A stretch of 64,000 nt of DNA from Phycisphaerae bacterium (GCA_023150615.1 JAKLKO010000001.1:357356-421355); one strand, 5' to 3'. Shown: positions 41,284 through 50,695, counted from the stretch's first letter. The notes: generated from the sequence alone by a model not told the origin. Numbers and translations are program-made.

Positions 41284-42453
41284 ATGCACGATCGGCACGA
41301 CACGTCCGCGCTGAACCCCATCGATACCCATTCGACTTCCGGCATCCTGCCGGTCAACCGCGATCCGAAGATCAATCGCCTCTTTCGCGCCTGCTGCAAG
41401 CTTGGCGCCAGCGACGTGCACGTCAAGGCGGGCTCGCCCCCGCGCTTCCGCCTCAAGGGCGACATCCGCAAGGCCAACGAGCCGGCCCTCAGCGGCGAGC
41501 AGATCGACGAGATGGTCTTCGAGATCCTGACGCCGGCGCAGCGCGAGCACTTCCTCGAGAACGGCGCGGTCGACTTCGCGCACGACATCGAAGGCCACGA
41601 CCGGTTCCGAATCAACGTCTATCGTCAGCGCGGCCACACGTCGATCGCCGCGCGACGCGTTGTCCGCGAAATCCGCGATTTCGACGAACTCGGGCTGCCG
41701 CCGGTGCTCAAGGAGGTCGCCAAGTTCCACCAGGGGCTCGTGCTCCTCGCGGGCATCACCGGCTCGGGCAAGAGCACGACCATCGCGGCCATGCTCAACC
41801 ACATTAACGCCACGCGGGCCTGCCACATCGTCACCATCGAGGACCCGATCGAGTACCTCTTCGAGGACAAAAAGGCGTTCATAAACCAGCGCGAGATCGG
41901 CATTGACGTCCGCGACTTCCACGCGGCGCTGAAATACCTCATGCGCCAGGACCCCGATGTCGTCCTCCTCGGCGAGCTGCGCGACCGCGAGACGTTTGAA
42001 GCTGCCATTCACGCCTCGGAGACCGGGCACCTCTGCTTCGGGACGATTCACGCGTCGACCACCGCGCAGACGATCACGCGCATCCTGGACCTCTTCCCCG
42101 AGAACTCGCGGTCGCTCGTGCGGCAGTCGCTGGTCTTCAACCTCAAGTCGGTCGTCTGCCAGAAGCTGCTGCCGTGTATCAAGCCCGACTTCGCGCGCAT
42201 CCCGTGCTGCGAGATCATGATCGTCAACGCCGCCATCCGAAAGCTGATCGCCGAGTCGCGCGACGTCGAAATCACAAACGTCCTCAAGAGTTCGTTGCAG
42301 GAAGGCATGCAGGACTTCACTGAAGCCCTGTACAAGCTGGTGACGGAAGAGTACGTTGACTTGAAAGTCGCTCTGGAAGTCGCCACGAACCCCGAAGAGC
42401 TCAAGATGCGACTCAAGGGGATCAAGGCCGGCGCCGGCGGGCTCCGCGGATAG
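41284..42453 (+). CDS. pilT: PilT-type retraction ATPase
   Basis: The 389-residue ATPase begins with an N-terminal domain containing KLGASDVHVKAGSPPRFRLKG. The ATPase core has Walker A GITGSGKSTT (Lys163), an Asp box VTIEDPIEYLF, Walker B VVLLGELRDRET and a His box GTIHAS (His256). PilT powers retraction of type IV pili, used for twitching and DNA uptake. The AIRNLIRE motif typical of the C-terminal region appears as AIRKLIAESRDVEITNVL, in part altered. It is the first gene of a run of six plus-strand/related genes, without pilin genes. The start ATG is 98 nt after the likely transcription start. Confidence 0.93.
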   Translation: MHDRHDTSALNPIDTHSTSGILPVNRDPKINRLFRACCKLGASDVHVKAGSPPRFRLKGDIRKANEPALSGEQIDEMVFEILTPAQREHFLENGAVDFAHDIEGHDRFRINVYRQRGHTSIAARRVVREIRDFDELGLPPVLKEVAKFHQGLVLLAGITGSGKSTTIAAMLNHINATRACHIVTIEDPIEYLFEDKKAFINQREIGIDVRDFHAALKYLMRQDPDVVLLGELRDRETFEAAIHASETGHLCFGTIHASTTAQTITRILDLFPENSRSLVRQSLVFNLKSVVCQKLLPCIKPDFARIPCCEIMIVNAAIRKLIAESRDVEITNVLKSSLQEGMQDFTEALYKLVTEEYVDLKVALEVATNPEELKMRLKGIKAGAGGLRG

Positions 42454-42500
42454 GACGCCTCCCGCACGCACACGGGTTTCCGCCGGCAGGGACCGCGATC

Positions 42501-44252
42501 ATGGCATCGCTCGAGATCGTCGCGAACGGACGGCGTCGGACCGTTCCCCTCGATAAGTCCACGTTCACGATCGGGCGCCAGCCCGACAACGACATCGTCA
42601 TCGAGGACACCAAGGCGTCGCGACGCCACTGCACGATCGAGGCCGGGCCGGACGGCCTCAAGCTCCGCGACCTCAACTCCCGAAACGGCACCTGGATCGG
42701 TCCGAACCGCATCATCGAGGCCGACCTGTCCGACGGCTCCGTCTTTCGCATCGGCGAGACGCAGTTCATCATCTCGACCGGCTCAAGCGCGCCAGGTAAG
42801 GCCGCTCCGCAACGGATGCGCATCGCTCCCGCCGCGGCCCCCGTGCCATCGCTCAACGACAGCGGCGAACTGGTCATTCCAGCCCCCGCCGAAACGGCCG
42901 AGTCGCGCGAACCCGACGCCGAGATCATGCCCGCAATGTCCGGCGGAGGACCGCTCGCGCGGCAGCTCGCGCCCATCCTCGACGCCTGCCGCTACCTCGG
43001 CCCGAAAAAGAACATGCCGACCTCCCCGCGGGAGGTACGGCTCCTCGATCGGACCGGAAAACCGCTGGTGATGAAGGGCGCCGCTGGCCGACCGGCCGAG
43101 GCCATCGCGGCCCTGCAGCAACTCCTGTTCGCCTCGCTGCGGATTCGCGCCACGGACATCCACATCGAGCCGAAGGACCAGGTCTTCACGCTCCGCCTGC
43201 GGATTGACGGACTCATGCAGGCGATTGGCGACATGCACCGGCAGATGGGCCTGGCGATGCTCAACGTCATCAAGATCCTCTGCCACATCGATATCGCCAA
43301 ACGAAGCGTCGTTCAGGAAGGCAGCTTCTCCGCCGAACTCGCCGACCGGCGCGTCGACTTCCGCATCTCCTTCACCCCGGCCTCCGGCGGCCAGAAGCTC
43401 GCGCTGCGCATCCTCGACAAGTCGTCCGTTCCGGCGACGTTCGAGGAACTCGGCATGGATGCGCAGGCCTGCGGCGAGGTCCGACGCGTCTGCGGGCTCG
43501 ATTCGGGCATGATCATCGTCTCCGGCCCGACGGGCGCCGGAAAGACCACCACGCTTTACACCGCGCTCTCGACCATCGACGCCCGACGACGAAACGTCAT
43601 CACCGTCGAGGACCCGATCGAATACCACCTCGAACACACGACGCAAATCGCCATCGACCCGACCCACAACGTCACCTTCGCCTCCGTCCTCAGCACCATC
43701 CTCCGCCAGGACCCCGACGTCCTGTTCGTCGGCGAAATCCGCGACAAAGAAACGGCCACGCTCGCCATGCAGGCCGCCGCCACCGGCCACCTCGTGCTCA
43801 CGTCCATTCACGCCCGTGACACGATTGGCACAATCTTCCGACTGCTCGACCTCGGCGTGGAACCCTACGTCATCGCGAACGCCGTCTCGCTCATCATCGC
43901 GCAGCGGCTCGTGCGCGTCCTCTGCCCGCACTGCAAGCGCCCCTATCGACCCGACGCGAAGCAGATTCGCGACCTGCGACTCGAGGACCGCCCCACCACC
44001 GGCTCACTCTACGACCACGTCGGCTGCACGCGCTGCATGCACACCGGCTACTTCGGACGCATGGCGCTCTTCGAGGTCCTCCGCTTCACCTCGGCCCTGC
44101 GCGACGTCGTCCTCACTCGCCCCACCATCTCCGAAATCCGGAAAGTCGCCGGGGATTGGATGTTCCAAACCCTCATGGACAGCGGCTATCGGCAGGTCCT
44201 CGCCGGCTTGACGACCGTGGAAGAAGTCGAGCGCGTCTGCTCGTCCGATTGA
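42501..44252 (+). CDS. FHA domain fused to GspE/PilB assembly ATPase
   Basis: The 583-residue protein has an N-terminal FHA domain (1-93) with FTIGRQPDNDIVIEDTKASR and RDLNSRNGTWIG, residues that bind phosphothreonine. A 90-residue Pro/Ala linker follows. The ATPase part (about 190-583) has ATDIHIEPKDQVFTLRLRIDG, Walker A GPTGAGKTTT (Lys348), EDPIEYHLEHTTQIAID, Walker B VLFVGEIRDKET, a His box TSIHARDT, and a zinc-binding CPHCKR…CTRCMHTGYFGR. The core looks active. It would extend a pilus or drive secretion, with phosphorylation-dependent control through FHA. It starts 47 nt after pilT. Confidence 0.92.
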   Translation: MASLEIVANGRRRTVPLDKSTFTIGRQPDNDIVIEDTKASRRHCTIEAGPDGLKLRDLNSRNGTWIGPNRIIEADLSDGSVFRIGETQFIISTGSSAPGKAAPQRMRIAPAAAPVPSLNDSGELVIPAPAETAESREPDAEIMPAMSGGGPLARQLAPILDACRYLGPKKNMPTSPREVRLLDRTGKPLVMKGAAGRPAEAIAALQQLLFASLRIRATDIHIEPKDQVFTLRLRIDGLMQAIGDMHRQMGLAMLNVIKILCHIDIAKRSVVQEGSFSAELADRRVDFRISFTPASGGQKLALRILDKSSVPATFEELGMDAQACGEVRRVCGLDSGMIIVSGPTGAGKTTTLYTALSTIDARRRNVITVEDPIEYHLEHTTQIAIDPTHNVTFASVLSTILRQDPDVLFVGEIRDKETATLAMQAAATGHLVLTSIHARDTIGTIFRLLDLGVEPYVIANAVSLIIAQRLVRVLCPHCKRPYRPDAKQIRDLRLEDRPTTGSLYDHVGCTRCMHTGYFGRMALFEVLRFTSALRDVVLTRPTISEIRKVAGDWMFQTLMDSGYRQVLAGLTTVEEVERVCSSD

Positions 44253-44352
44253 GTTCTCGCGGAGATTTCGCTAAGGTGTGCCCCACGGCGGGCCGGCCGG
44301 CGCACCGGCCGGTGCCGTGCGTAGAACGCGCTCCGCGGGCGACCGACGACTG

Positions 44353-46053
44353 ATGAATTCGTTCGATCTACGCCTCCCGCTCGCCGTCCTCCCGACCGCA
44401 GGGAACTACTTCGACCCCATCAAGATCGGCCTCTTCGTCGTCCTCGCGCTCGCCTGGGCCTACGTTTGCGCCTGGGTCGACAAGGACACGCTCAAGGCCA
44501 AAACGCCGCGCCTCCCCTGGAACGCCGCGGTCTTCGGCGCCGGCGGGCTCGGCATCGCCCTCTGGCTCCTGCTCCCGAGCTGGATCCTCGGCCTGCTGCT
44601 CTACCTCCTGCTCTTCGGCGGCGCCACCGGCGCGTACGTCGTTCACCGCAACGGCCGGGTCGCGCCCGCGCAGCGCGTCCTCACGCCGGCACACCTCAAG
44701 CGGCTGCTCAACAAGAAGCCCGCCACCGAGGAGGCCATCCACGCCGGCGACAAGGTCCGCATCAAGGGCGCCGACGGCAAACAACCGAAGTGGCCGACCG
44801 ATTCCGAGGAACATAAGGCCTACGCCGCGCTGCAAAACCTCCTCTTCGACGCAATCTGGCGCCGCGCGAGCGTGGTCGACATCACCCTCCAGGCCCAGAC
44901 CGCGCGGATTATCTATCGCGTCGACGGCGTCAACCGCGACCGCGAACCGATCGAACGACCGCTCGCGGACGCCGCCCTGACGCACCTCAAACGGATCAGC
45001 GGCATGGACCCCGAGGAGATGCGGAAACCGCAGAACGGCAAGCTCACCGCCGCGGTCGGTCCGGGCGGCAAGCAGGACAAGGTCGTCGAGATCTCCGTGA
45101 AGACGTCCGGCTCGACGGCCGGCCAGCGCTTCGTCATGCGGCTGTTCGCCGAAGACACCAAGTTCCGTGTGCAGGACATCGGCCTGACGAAGCCGCAGTT
45201 GGACCTGCTGCAACCCGTCATCGACAAGCTCTCCGGCGTCATGCTCATCGCCGGACCGCGCGAGAGCGGCCTCACGACCACGCTCTACGCGCTGATCCGC
45301 GGTCACGACGCATTCCTGCGTAACATCCACACGCTCGAATCGCCGAAGGTCATGGACATCGACAACGTCACGCAACATTCCTTCGATCCGAAGGGCGGCG
45401 ACGTCGCCTTCGCGCGACAGCTCCAGTCGATCCTCCGCATGGACCCCGACATCATCATGGTCTCCGACTGCCCCGACCGCGACACCGCCGAGATGATTGC
45501 CGCCGCCGGACGCCAGAAGAAAAAGGTCTACGCCGGCATCTCGACCAGTGACACGATGGCCGCGCTGCGGCGCTATCTACAACTCGTCGGCGACCATGAC
45601 CTCGCGGCATCCGGGCTGGAGGCGGTGGTCGCCCAGCGCCTCGTCCGCGTGCTCTGTCCCACCTGCCGCCGGGCCTACAAGCCCGACCCGAACATCCTGC
45701 GGAAGGCCAACCTGCCGACGGGTGAGAACCGGCCGTTCTACCGCCCGCCGAATCCGGACGAGATCGAGACCGACAAGCGCGGCAACCCGGTAATCTGCCA
45801 GGTCTGCCAGGGATCGGGTTACCTTGGTCGAACGGGGATCTTCGAGGTCCTGGTGATCGACGATGAGATTCGCGGTATGCTGGCGCGCGGTACGCCGCTG
45901 CAGAACGTCAAGGCACACGCCCGCAAGAACCGCATGCAGTACCTCCAGGAGGTCGGGCTCTACAAGGTGTACGAGGGAATCACGAGCATCAACGAGATCC
46001 TGCGGGTCACGCGCGACGAAACATCGGCGCGGCCCTCGACCGCGACCTCGTAG
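44353..46053 (+). CDS. Membrane-anchored GspE/PilB paralogue with degenerate ATP site
   Basis: The 566-residue protein starts MNSFDLRLPL and has three N-terminal membrane segments (about 25-110), not usual in this family. The GspE-like core (about 150-566) has Walker A as GPRESGLTTT with Leu307 in place of Lys, an Asp box as TLESPKVMD in place of VEDPIE, Walker B as IIMVSDCPDRDT with SD for GE, and a His box as GISTSDT lacking His. The zinc fingers CPTCRR and CQVCQGSGYLGRTGIFEVL are intact. It is probably a non-hydrolysing partner of the active ATPases. ATG 44353 was chosen; an upstream in-frame ATG at 44278 adds 25 residues. Confidence 0.88.
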   Translation: MNSFDLRLPLAVLPTAGNYFDPIKIGLFVVLALAWAYVCAWVDKDTLKAKTPRLPWNAAVFGAGGLGIALWLLLPSWILGLLLYLLLFGGATGAYVVHRNGRVAPAQRVLTPAHLKRLLNKKPATEEAIHAGDKVRIKGADGKQPKWPTDSEEHKAYAALQNLLFDAIWRRASVVDITLQAQTARIIYRVDGVNRDREPIERPLADAALTHLKRISGMDPEEMRKPQNGKLTAAVGPGGKQDKVVEISVKTSGSTAGQRFVMRLFAEDTKFRVQDIGLTKPQLDLLQPVIDKLSGVMLIAGPRESGLTTTLYALIRGHDAFLRNIHTLESPKVMDIDNVTQHSFDPKGGDVAFARQLQSILRMDPDIIMVSDCPDRDTAEMIAAAGRQKKKVYAGISTSDTMAALRRYLQLVGDHDLAASGLEAVVAQRLVRVLCPTCRRAYKPDPNILRKANLPTGENRPFYRPPNPDEIETDKRGNPVICQVCQGSGYLGRTGIFEVLVIDDEIRGMLARGTPLQNVKAHARKNRMQYLQEVGLYKVYEGITSINEILRVTRDETSARPSTATS

Positions 46054-46119
46054 CTCGCCGACTCCCGCACACGATTGGCGCGGCGCCCGCGCCGGCGAGG
46101 CTAGAATCAGGAAACGCCC

Positions 46120-48105
46120 ATGATCCTCTCGCTCCTGTCCGCCGTCTTCGTCCTCCTCATCGCCGCGTTCTGGGCGTTCCAGGGCCTGTTCTCGAGTGCC
46201 ATCATGTTCGTCGAGACGCTCACGGCCATGATGGTCGCCTTCGGCTTCTACGAGCCCCTGCACGAAATGTGGGCCGCGCAGGTGCCGGGCGACTACGGCT
46301 ACTCCGGTGCGCTCGTCCTGCTGTTTCTGATCACGCTGGCCGTGCTCCGTTTCCTCACCGACAAATTCATCCCCGGGAACGTGCATTTCCCGCTCGCCGT
46401 CGACCGCGCCGGAGGCGGACTGCTCGGCCTGCTCACCGGACTGACGATCGTCGGCACGGTGCTCGTCGCGATTCAGATGATGCCGCTCGGTACGGACCTT
46501 CTCGGATTCACGCGCATCGCGCCGAACGACCCGCGCCAGCGCGCATCGATCTGGCTCAACCCCGACGGCTTCGCGAGCGGCCTCGCCGTGTTCCTCTCGG
46601 ACGGCCGCTTTCAGGGCCAGAACCGCTTCGGCGAGTCGCACCCGGACCTCCTGACCGAGTTGTTCGCGAAAAACTGCGGGTTCCAGCGCGAGGCCAAGCG
46701 CGAAGCGCCGAAGGATGCCATCAGCGTCCTGGGCTACTGGAGCGTCGCGTCGATCGACGAAGTGCGACAGGAGCCGGCCAGCCAGGGCTGGACGCGGAAC
46801 TTCAGCCCGGCCGGCCCGTCCGATCCGAGTCACCAGTTCCTCGTCGTGCGTCTCGGTCTCAGCGCCTCCGCCGCAGAGTCCGCCGATGGCAGCTCGAACA
46901 TGATCCTCTTCACGCCCGCGCAGTTCCGCGTCGTCGGATCGCCGGCCGGCGATTCCCACGGCGCGCCGATGCTGCATCTGGCCGTCGGCATGAGCGACCT
47001 GTTCGCCGAGAAGGCGGATTTCAACATCACCGCGAAACAGGCCTCGCGCCTGGTGAAGTGGCCGCTCAACATGCGATTCGGACTCAGCGATCAGATTGCC
47101 AAGGAACTGAAGGAAAACAACCGGTTCGTCGTCGACGTCGTCTTCGAGGTCCCCCAGGGCTTCCAGCCGCGTTACATCGAGTTCAAGTCGGGCGCGATGG
47201 TCGAGCTGACCGAGAAGCTGAGCCGAAAGCAGCCGATGCCGCGCCAATCGGTCGCGCCGCCTCCGCCGCCGAAGAAGCCCGACGCCGCCGACGACGCGGA
47301 GGACGAGGACGAAGAGGACGCCGATGAGACTCCCGCCGCCGAGAAACCGGCCGGCGGCGCGGCAGGCTCCGCCGCGAAATCGCCCGCCGCCGCGTCGGAG
47401 GACGAGGACGAGGACGAGGAGGACGAAGACGAGGGCGAGGGCGAGGGCGAGGACGATGAATCGCCGGGTCAGGCATCGGCCGACGCCTCCGCGAAGAAGC
47501 CCCCTGCCGCGCCAAAGGTCGGCTCCGGCCCCAAGGGCCGCCTGCACGTAGCCTCCGCCGTCGAGGAGCGCACGGGCGTATCGCCGCTCCTGCCGCGTCC
47601 GCTGCGACGATCCGACCTGAAGCCCGATGTGCTCCAGGGAAACAAGTTCCACGAAGGTCACGTGGTCATCGACAATCCACCGGACGAGGTGCTCGAAAGC
47701 GAGGCCATCACCGAATTCGATGTCCCCTCCGACCGCCGCCTCGTTCAGGTCGGTGCGGAGCGCGTCTTCGCCGGCAGCGCCCTCGGACAGGTCCTCGAAT
47801 TCGCGAAGCGCGCCGTCTCTCAGATCTCCGTCGAAACCGACGAAGGCGAACGCCACTTCGCCGTCGGCGTCTACATCGAGGCCACGGTCGCGGGCAAGCG
47901 CGTGCTCGAGATTCAGTACTACTACGAGCCCGAAGTGCCGGAGCGCTGCCTCAAGCCGCCGAACCGCCTGACGCACAACGTCCTTCGAACGTCGAAGGAC
48001 CCGAAGATGGGGTTTCTCTTCGCCGTCCCGCCGGGTGAGACCATCGTGAGGCTTTACACCTCGCCGCGGAGCGGACAGAACGTCCGGATCGAAGTCCCCG
48101 AGTAA
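46120..48105 (+). CDS. CvpA-family membrane protein with acidic linker and large C-terminal domain
   Basis: The 661-residue protein begins with a CvpA-like domain of four membrane segments (about 1-130) ending in FPLAVDRAGGGLLGLLTGL. A soluble domain (about 145-380) follows, then an acidic low-complexity linker (388-447) made almost only of Asp, Glu, Ala and Gly, and a C-terminal beta-rich domain (about 460-661). CvpA (colicin V production) proteins help maintain the envelope and are usually about 160 residues; the extension here is three times longer. AGGAAA lies upstream of the ATG. It follows the pseudo-ATPase by 66 nt and precedes the HtrA gene by 5 nt. Confidence 0.78.
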   Translation: MILSLLSAVFVLLIAAFWAFQGLFSSAIMFVETLTAMMVAFGFYEPLHEMWAAQVPGDYGYSGALVLLFLITLAVLRFLTDKFIPGNVHFPLAVDRAGGGLLGLLTGLTIVGTVLVAIQMMPLGTDLLGFTRIAPNDPRQRASIWLNPDGFASGLAVFLSDGRFQGQNRFGESHPDLLTELFAKNCGFQREAKREAPKDAISVLGYWSVASIDEVRQEPASQGWTRNFSPAGPSDPSHQFLVVRLGLSASAAESADGSSNMILFTPAQFRVVGSPAGDSHGAPMLHLAVGMSDLFAEKADFNITAKQASRLVKWPLNMRFGLSDQIAKELKENNRFVVDVVFEVPQGFQPRYIEFKSGAMVELTEKLSRKQPMPRQSVAPPPPPKKPDAADDAEDEDEEDADETPAAEKPAGGAAGSAAKSPAAASEDEDEDEEDEDEGEGEGEDDESPGQASADASAKKPPAAPKVGSGPKGRLHVASAVEERTGVSPLLPRPLRRSDLKPDVLQGNKFHEGHVVIDNPPDEVLESEAITEFDVPSDRRLVQVGAERVFAGSALGQVLEFAKRAVSQISVETDEGERHFAVGVYIEATVAGKRVLEIQYYYEPEVPERCLKPPNRLTHNVLRTSKDPKMGFLFAVPPGETIVRLYTSPRSGQNVRIEVPE

Positions 48106-48110
48106 CCGGC

Positions 48111-49550
48111 ATGGATCGCCGACGCGCAGCCTCGCGCCACATCGACATCGCGATTACAGCCTTGCTGATCGCCGCGACCGCGGCGCGATCCGCCGAGCCG
48201 CCCGCCGCGCACCGCCGGACCGCTCTGCCGGCCGATGCGTCCAAGATCCCGCGCGTCCTCTCCGACACCGCCCTCGTCGATGTCGTCGATCGCGTCGCCC
48301 CATCCATCGTCGCCGTACAGGTAACGCGCCGAACCGCATCCGAGATTCGCTCGCCCGACGCAGACCACTCGCTCGCTCCCGCTCCTGCGGCCGAGGACCT
48401 CCACGGCGCCGGCGTCATCCTCGACTCGGCTGGACTCGTCGCCACCGCTGCGCACGTCGTCCGCGGCGCAGACGTCATTCACGTCGTCACGTCCGATGGA
48501 CAGCGCTGCCGCGCGGCCACCGTCGGCGCGGACCCGTACAGTGACCTCGCCGTCGTCCGGATCTCCGCCGGCCGGCTGAGATCGGCGACCCTCGGCGACG
48601 CAGGCAACCTGCGGCGCGGTCAGGCCGTCGTCGCCTTCGGCAATCCGTGGGGAATCGCCAGCGATGGCCAGGCCTCCGTCGCCCTCGGAATCGTCAGCGG
48701 GCTTGACCGCGCCGCGCCCATGAGCGACGCCGGACTCGATGCGGCCATCGGCGGTTTGATACAGACCTCGGCCGCCATTAACCCCGGCGACTCGGGCGGG
48801 GCGCTTGTCGATCTACGCGGTCGCATCGTCGGCCTGATCACCCGCATTCAGACCACGAGCGGCGCGGGCCAGGGCGTCGGCTTCGCGATCCCGATCAACC
48901 CGCGGACGCGCGAAATCCTCGCAGCCCTGTCACGCGGCGAGCTGGTCGCGTACGCCGACCTCGGCGCCGGCTTCAACGGCCGCGGGCCGCTCGCGTCGCT
49001 CGACGCACCCGCTGCCGGAGCGTGCATCACGGAGGTCGCGCCGCAGGGCCCCGCCGCCTCTGCCGGCTTGCAGGCGGGTGACTGCATCGAGCGCATAAAC
49101 GGACGGCCGGTAAATGGCCCGGCGCATCTGTTCCGCTTGATCGGCGCATGTTCGCCGGGCACGGCCGTGCAAATCGCATTCCGCCGCGGCGACGAAGTCC
49201 GTGAGGCAACCGCCGTTCTGGCGCGGGCCGACCGTCCGTCGGCGTCAAGAGTCCAGGAAAGTTCTGAGCGTCGCGAGTGGCGCGGCGCGACCATGATCGC
49301 GGCCGCGTCCGCCCGGCACCCGAACGGAACCCGATCGCTCGCGTTTCCGCCCGGTACGCAGCTCGTCGTCGCCGTCGAACACGAATCGCCCGCCGAGCGC
49401 GCCGGTCTCGAGCCCGGCGACCTGATCGTGCGCATCAGCGGCTCGCCGCTCACATCGATTGAAACGACCGAACGGCTGCTCGCTACCGCGAGCGGCGAGG
49501 TGCTGCTCGGCCTTCAGAACGGCAGCGCGATCCTGGTCGCCGCGCCGTGA
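48111..49550 (+). CDS. HtrA/DegP-like serine protease with two PDZ domains
   Basis: The 479-residue exported protease has a signal peptide (1-28). The catalytic triad is in place: His115 (ATAAHVV), Asp145 (YSDLAVV), Ser228 (NPGDSGGAL). The trypsin-like domain spans about 50-280. Two PDZ domains follow, one around 300-380 (SAGLQAGDCIERINGRPV) and one around 400-479 (RAGLEPGDLIVRISGSPL). HtrA proteases refold or degrade damaged proteins in the periplasm. Its start is 5 nt after the CvpA-like gene, so they are co-transcribed. Substrates of the nearby export ATPases are a possible target, which is inference. Confidence 0.93.
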   Translation: MDRRRAASRHIDIAITALLIAATAARSAEPPAAHRRTALPADASKIPRVLSDTALVDVVDRVAPSIVAVQVTRRTASEIRSPDADHSLAPAPAAEDLHGAGVILDSAGLVATAAHVVRGADVIHVVTSDGQRCRAATVGADPYSDLAVVRISAGRLRSATLGDAGNLRRGQAVVAFGNPWGIASDGQASVALGIVSGLDRAAPMSDAGLDAAIGGLIQTSAAINPGDSGGALVDLRGRIVGLITRIQTTSGAGQGVGFAIPINPRTREILAALSRGELVAYADLGAGFNGRGPLASLDAPAAGACITEVAPQGPAASAGLQAGDCIERINGRPVNGPAHLFRLIGACSPGTAVQIAFRRGDEVREATAVLARADRPSASRVQESSERREWRGATMIAAASARHPNGTRSLAFPPGTQLVVAVEHESPAERAGLEPGDLIVRISGSPLTSIETTERLLATASGEVLLGLQNGSAILVAAP

Positions 49551-49577
49551 TCTTCTGCGGCCCGACGCGTCATCGTC

Positions 49578-50501
49578 CTACAGCCCCCGGAACGAGATCG
49601 GGCCGTTCGAGGTCCGCCCGGTGATGCTCCCGCCGCCGCCGTTGAGCGTCGCCGTGACGTGGCGGTTCGTCTGGTCCAGGTCCGTCACATCGAAGCCGTC
49701 CAGATCGACGAAGACGAAGCCGTTCGATGTCTCCAGGTCCAGCGCCGCCGCGAAGTCCGTCGGCACGCGGATCGCGACCGGACCATTGCTCGTGTCGACG
49801 TCGATCATCCCGCCCGCCGGCGGTTCGGCCTCGACGTGGATGCCGCCGTTGCTCGTGTGCGCCACGACGTTGCCCTCGATCCCAAGCAGTTGGATGCCGC
49901 CGTTCGAGGACTGCACGTCGACGTCGCCGGTCTGGTCCTCCACCTGGATGCTGCCGTTGCTTGTCTCGATCTGAACCGAGCCGTTGTTGTCATCCACCTC
50001 GACCGGACCGTTCTGCGTCGTCAGCTCGAGGTCCAGCCCCGCCGGCAGCACGATGTCAAACGAAGCGCCGCTCCGCCCGCCGGGTCCGAAGTGGCGACTC
50101 GAGCCGCCATCATCGGGGGGAAACTCAACCGTGATTTCAAGGATTTCGTCGTTATCACCGGTCCGCCGGATCGTGATCACGATCTGAGCCAGCAGGTCCT
50201 GCGCCTCGTCCTCGGTATCGGCCACGGCGAACGTGCTCGACTCGATCCGCGCATCGTCGCGCGTTGTGTCGACGTCGACCTCGATCGAGCCGTTCCGCGT
50301 CGTCACGCGCAGCGTCGTGACGCCCTCGACATCGATCGTCTGCGTCGAGTGGTCGTGGGCCGTGCGCGGAAAGTCGCACGCAATGACGAAGAACCCGTCG
50401 TTGAAATCGAGCACGCCCGATTCGCAACACCCGGCCGCCGCGAGCATTCCCGCGCACAGAAGCGCGGAGCAACCGTACGAAAACGCTGTCCGATTCATCA
50501 T
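49578..50501 (-). CDS. DUF4097-type beta-helical lipoprotein, second copy
   Basis: The 307-residue protein starts at an ATG pair with GGGAGG 9 nt upstream. The signal peptide ends in LAAAGC. Residues 60-307 are repeats with an N-G/N-N-G core: TRNGSIEVD, TQNGPVEVDD, NNGSVQIE, SNGSIQVED, SNGGIQLLG, SNGGIHVE, SNGPVAIRV, SNGFVFVD and SNGPISF. These give nine or so rungs of a beta-helix, a different repeat signature from the GDV repeats of 24673-25620. It is convergent with HtrA and divergent from alaS. A promoter with TTGACA lies upstream. Confidence 0.85.
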   Translation of the reverse strand: MMNRTAFSYGCSALLCAGMLAAAGCCESGVLDFNDGFFVIACDFPRTAHDHSTQTIDVEGVTTLRVTTRNGSIEVDVDTTRDDARIESSTFAVADTEDEAQDLLAQIVITIRRTGDNDEILEITVEFPPDDGGSSRHFGPGGRSGASFDIVLPAGLDLELTTQNGPVEVDDNNGSVQIETSNGSIQVEDQTGDVDVQSSNGGIQLLGIEGNVVAHTSNGGIHVEAEPPAGGMIDVDTSNGPVAIRVPTDFAAALDLETSNGFVFVDLDGFDVTDLDQTNRHVTATLNGGGGSITGRTSNGPISFRGL

Positions 50502-50578
50502 GGCGACAATCCTCCCTGAGAGCCCCGGTGAGCGGGTGGGTCCGCGCCGAAGTCGCCGGACCGCACCGGTGCTCATAC

Positions 50579-50606
50579 AGCCTACGGCCGACCGCGGCGC
50601 TGTCAA
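50579..50606 (-). promoter_or_regulatory. Candidate promoter for the second DUF4097 gene
   Basis: On the minus strand a perfect TTGACA (50601-50606), a 16-nt spacer and TAGGCT (50579-50584). The -10 is weak. The leader would be about 70 nt. Confidence 0.45.
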
Positions 50607-50659
50607 CGGAGCGCACAATCTTTGCTCGCCAATACCGCGCCGCCCCGCTTCGGCAGCAA

Positions 50660-50688
50660 TTGCCATGCCGCGCCAGCGCCGCTACATT
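50660..50688 (+). promoter_or_regulatory. Candidate promoter giving leaderless alaS mRNA
   Basis: TTGCCA (50660-50665), a 17-nt spacer and TACATT (50683-50688). The alaS ATG is at 50696, just 7 nt after the -10 box, where transcription itself should begin. There is no Shine-Dalgarno sequence before the ATG, which agrees with a leaderless transcript. Confidence 0.6.
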
Positions 50689-50695
50689 CATCGAA

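Noticed and set aside
45577-47976. 799-codon minus-strand frame
   Set aside because: It is antisense to the pseudo-ATPase and CvpA-like genes. Runs of Arg, Asp and Val mirror the acidic linker; no domain is visible.
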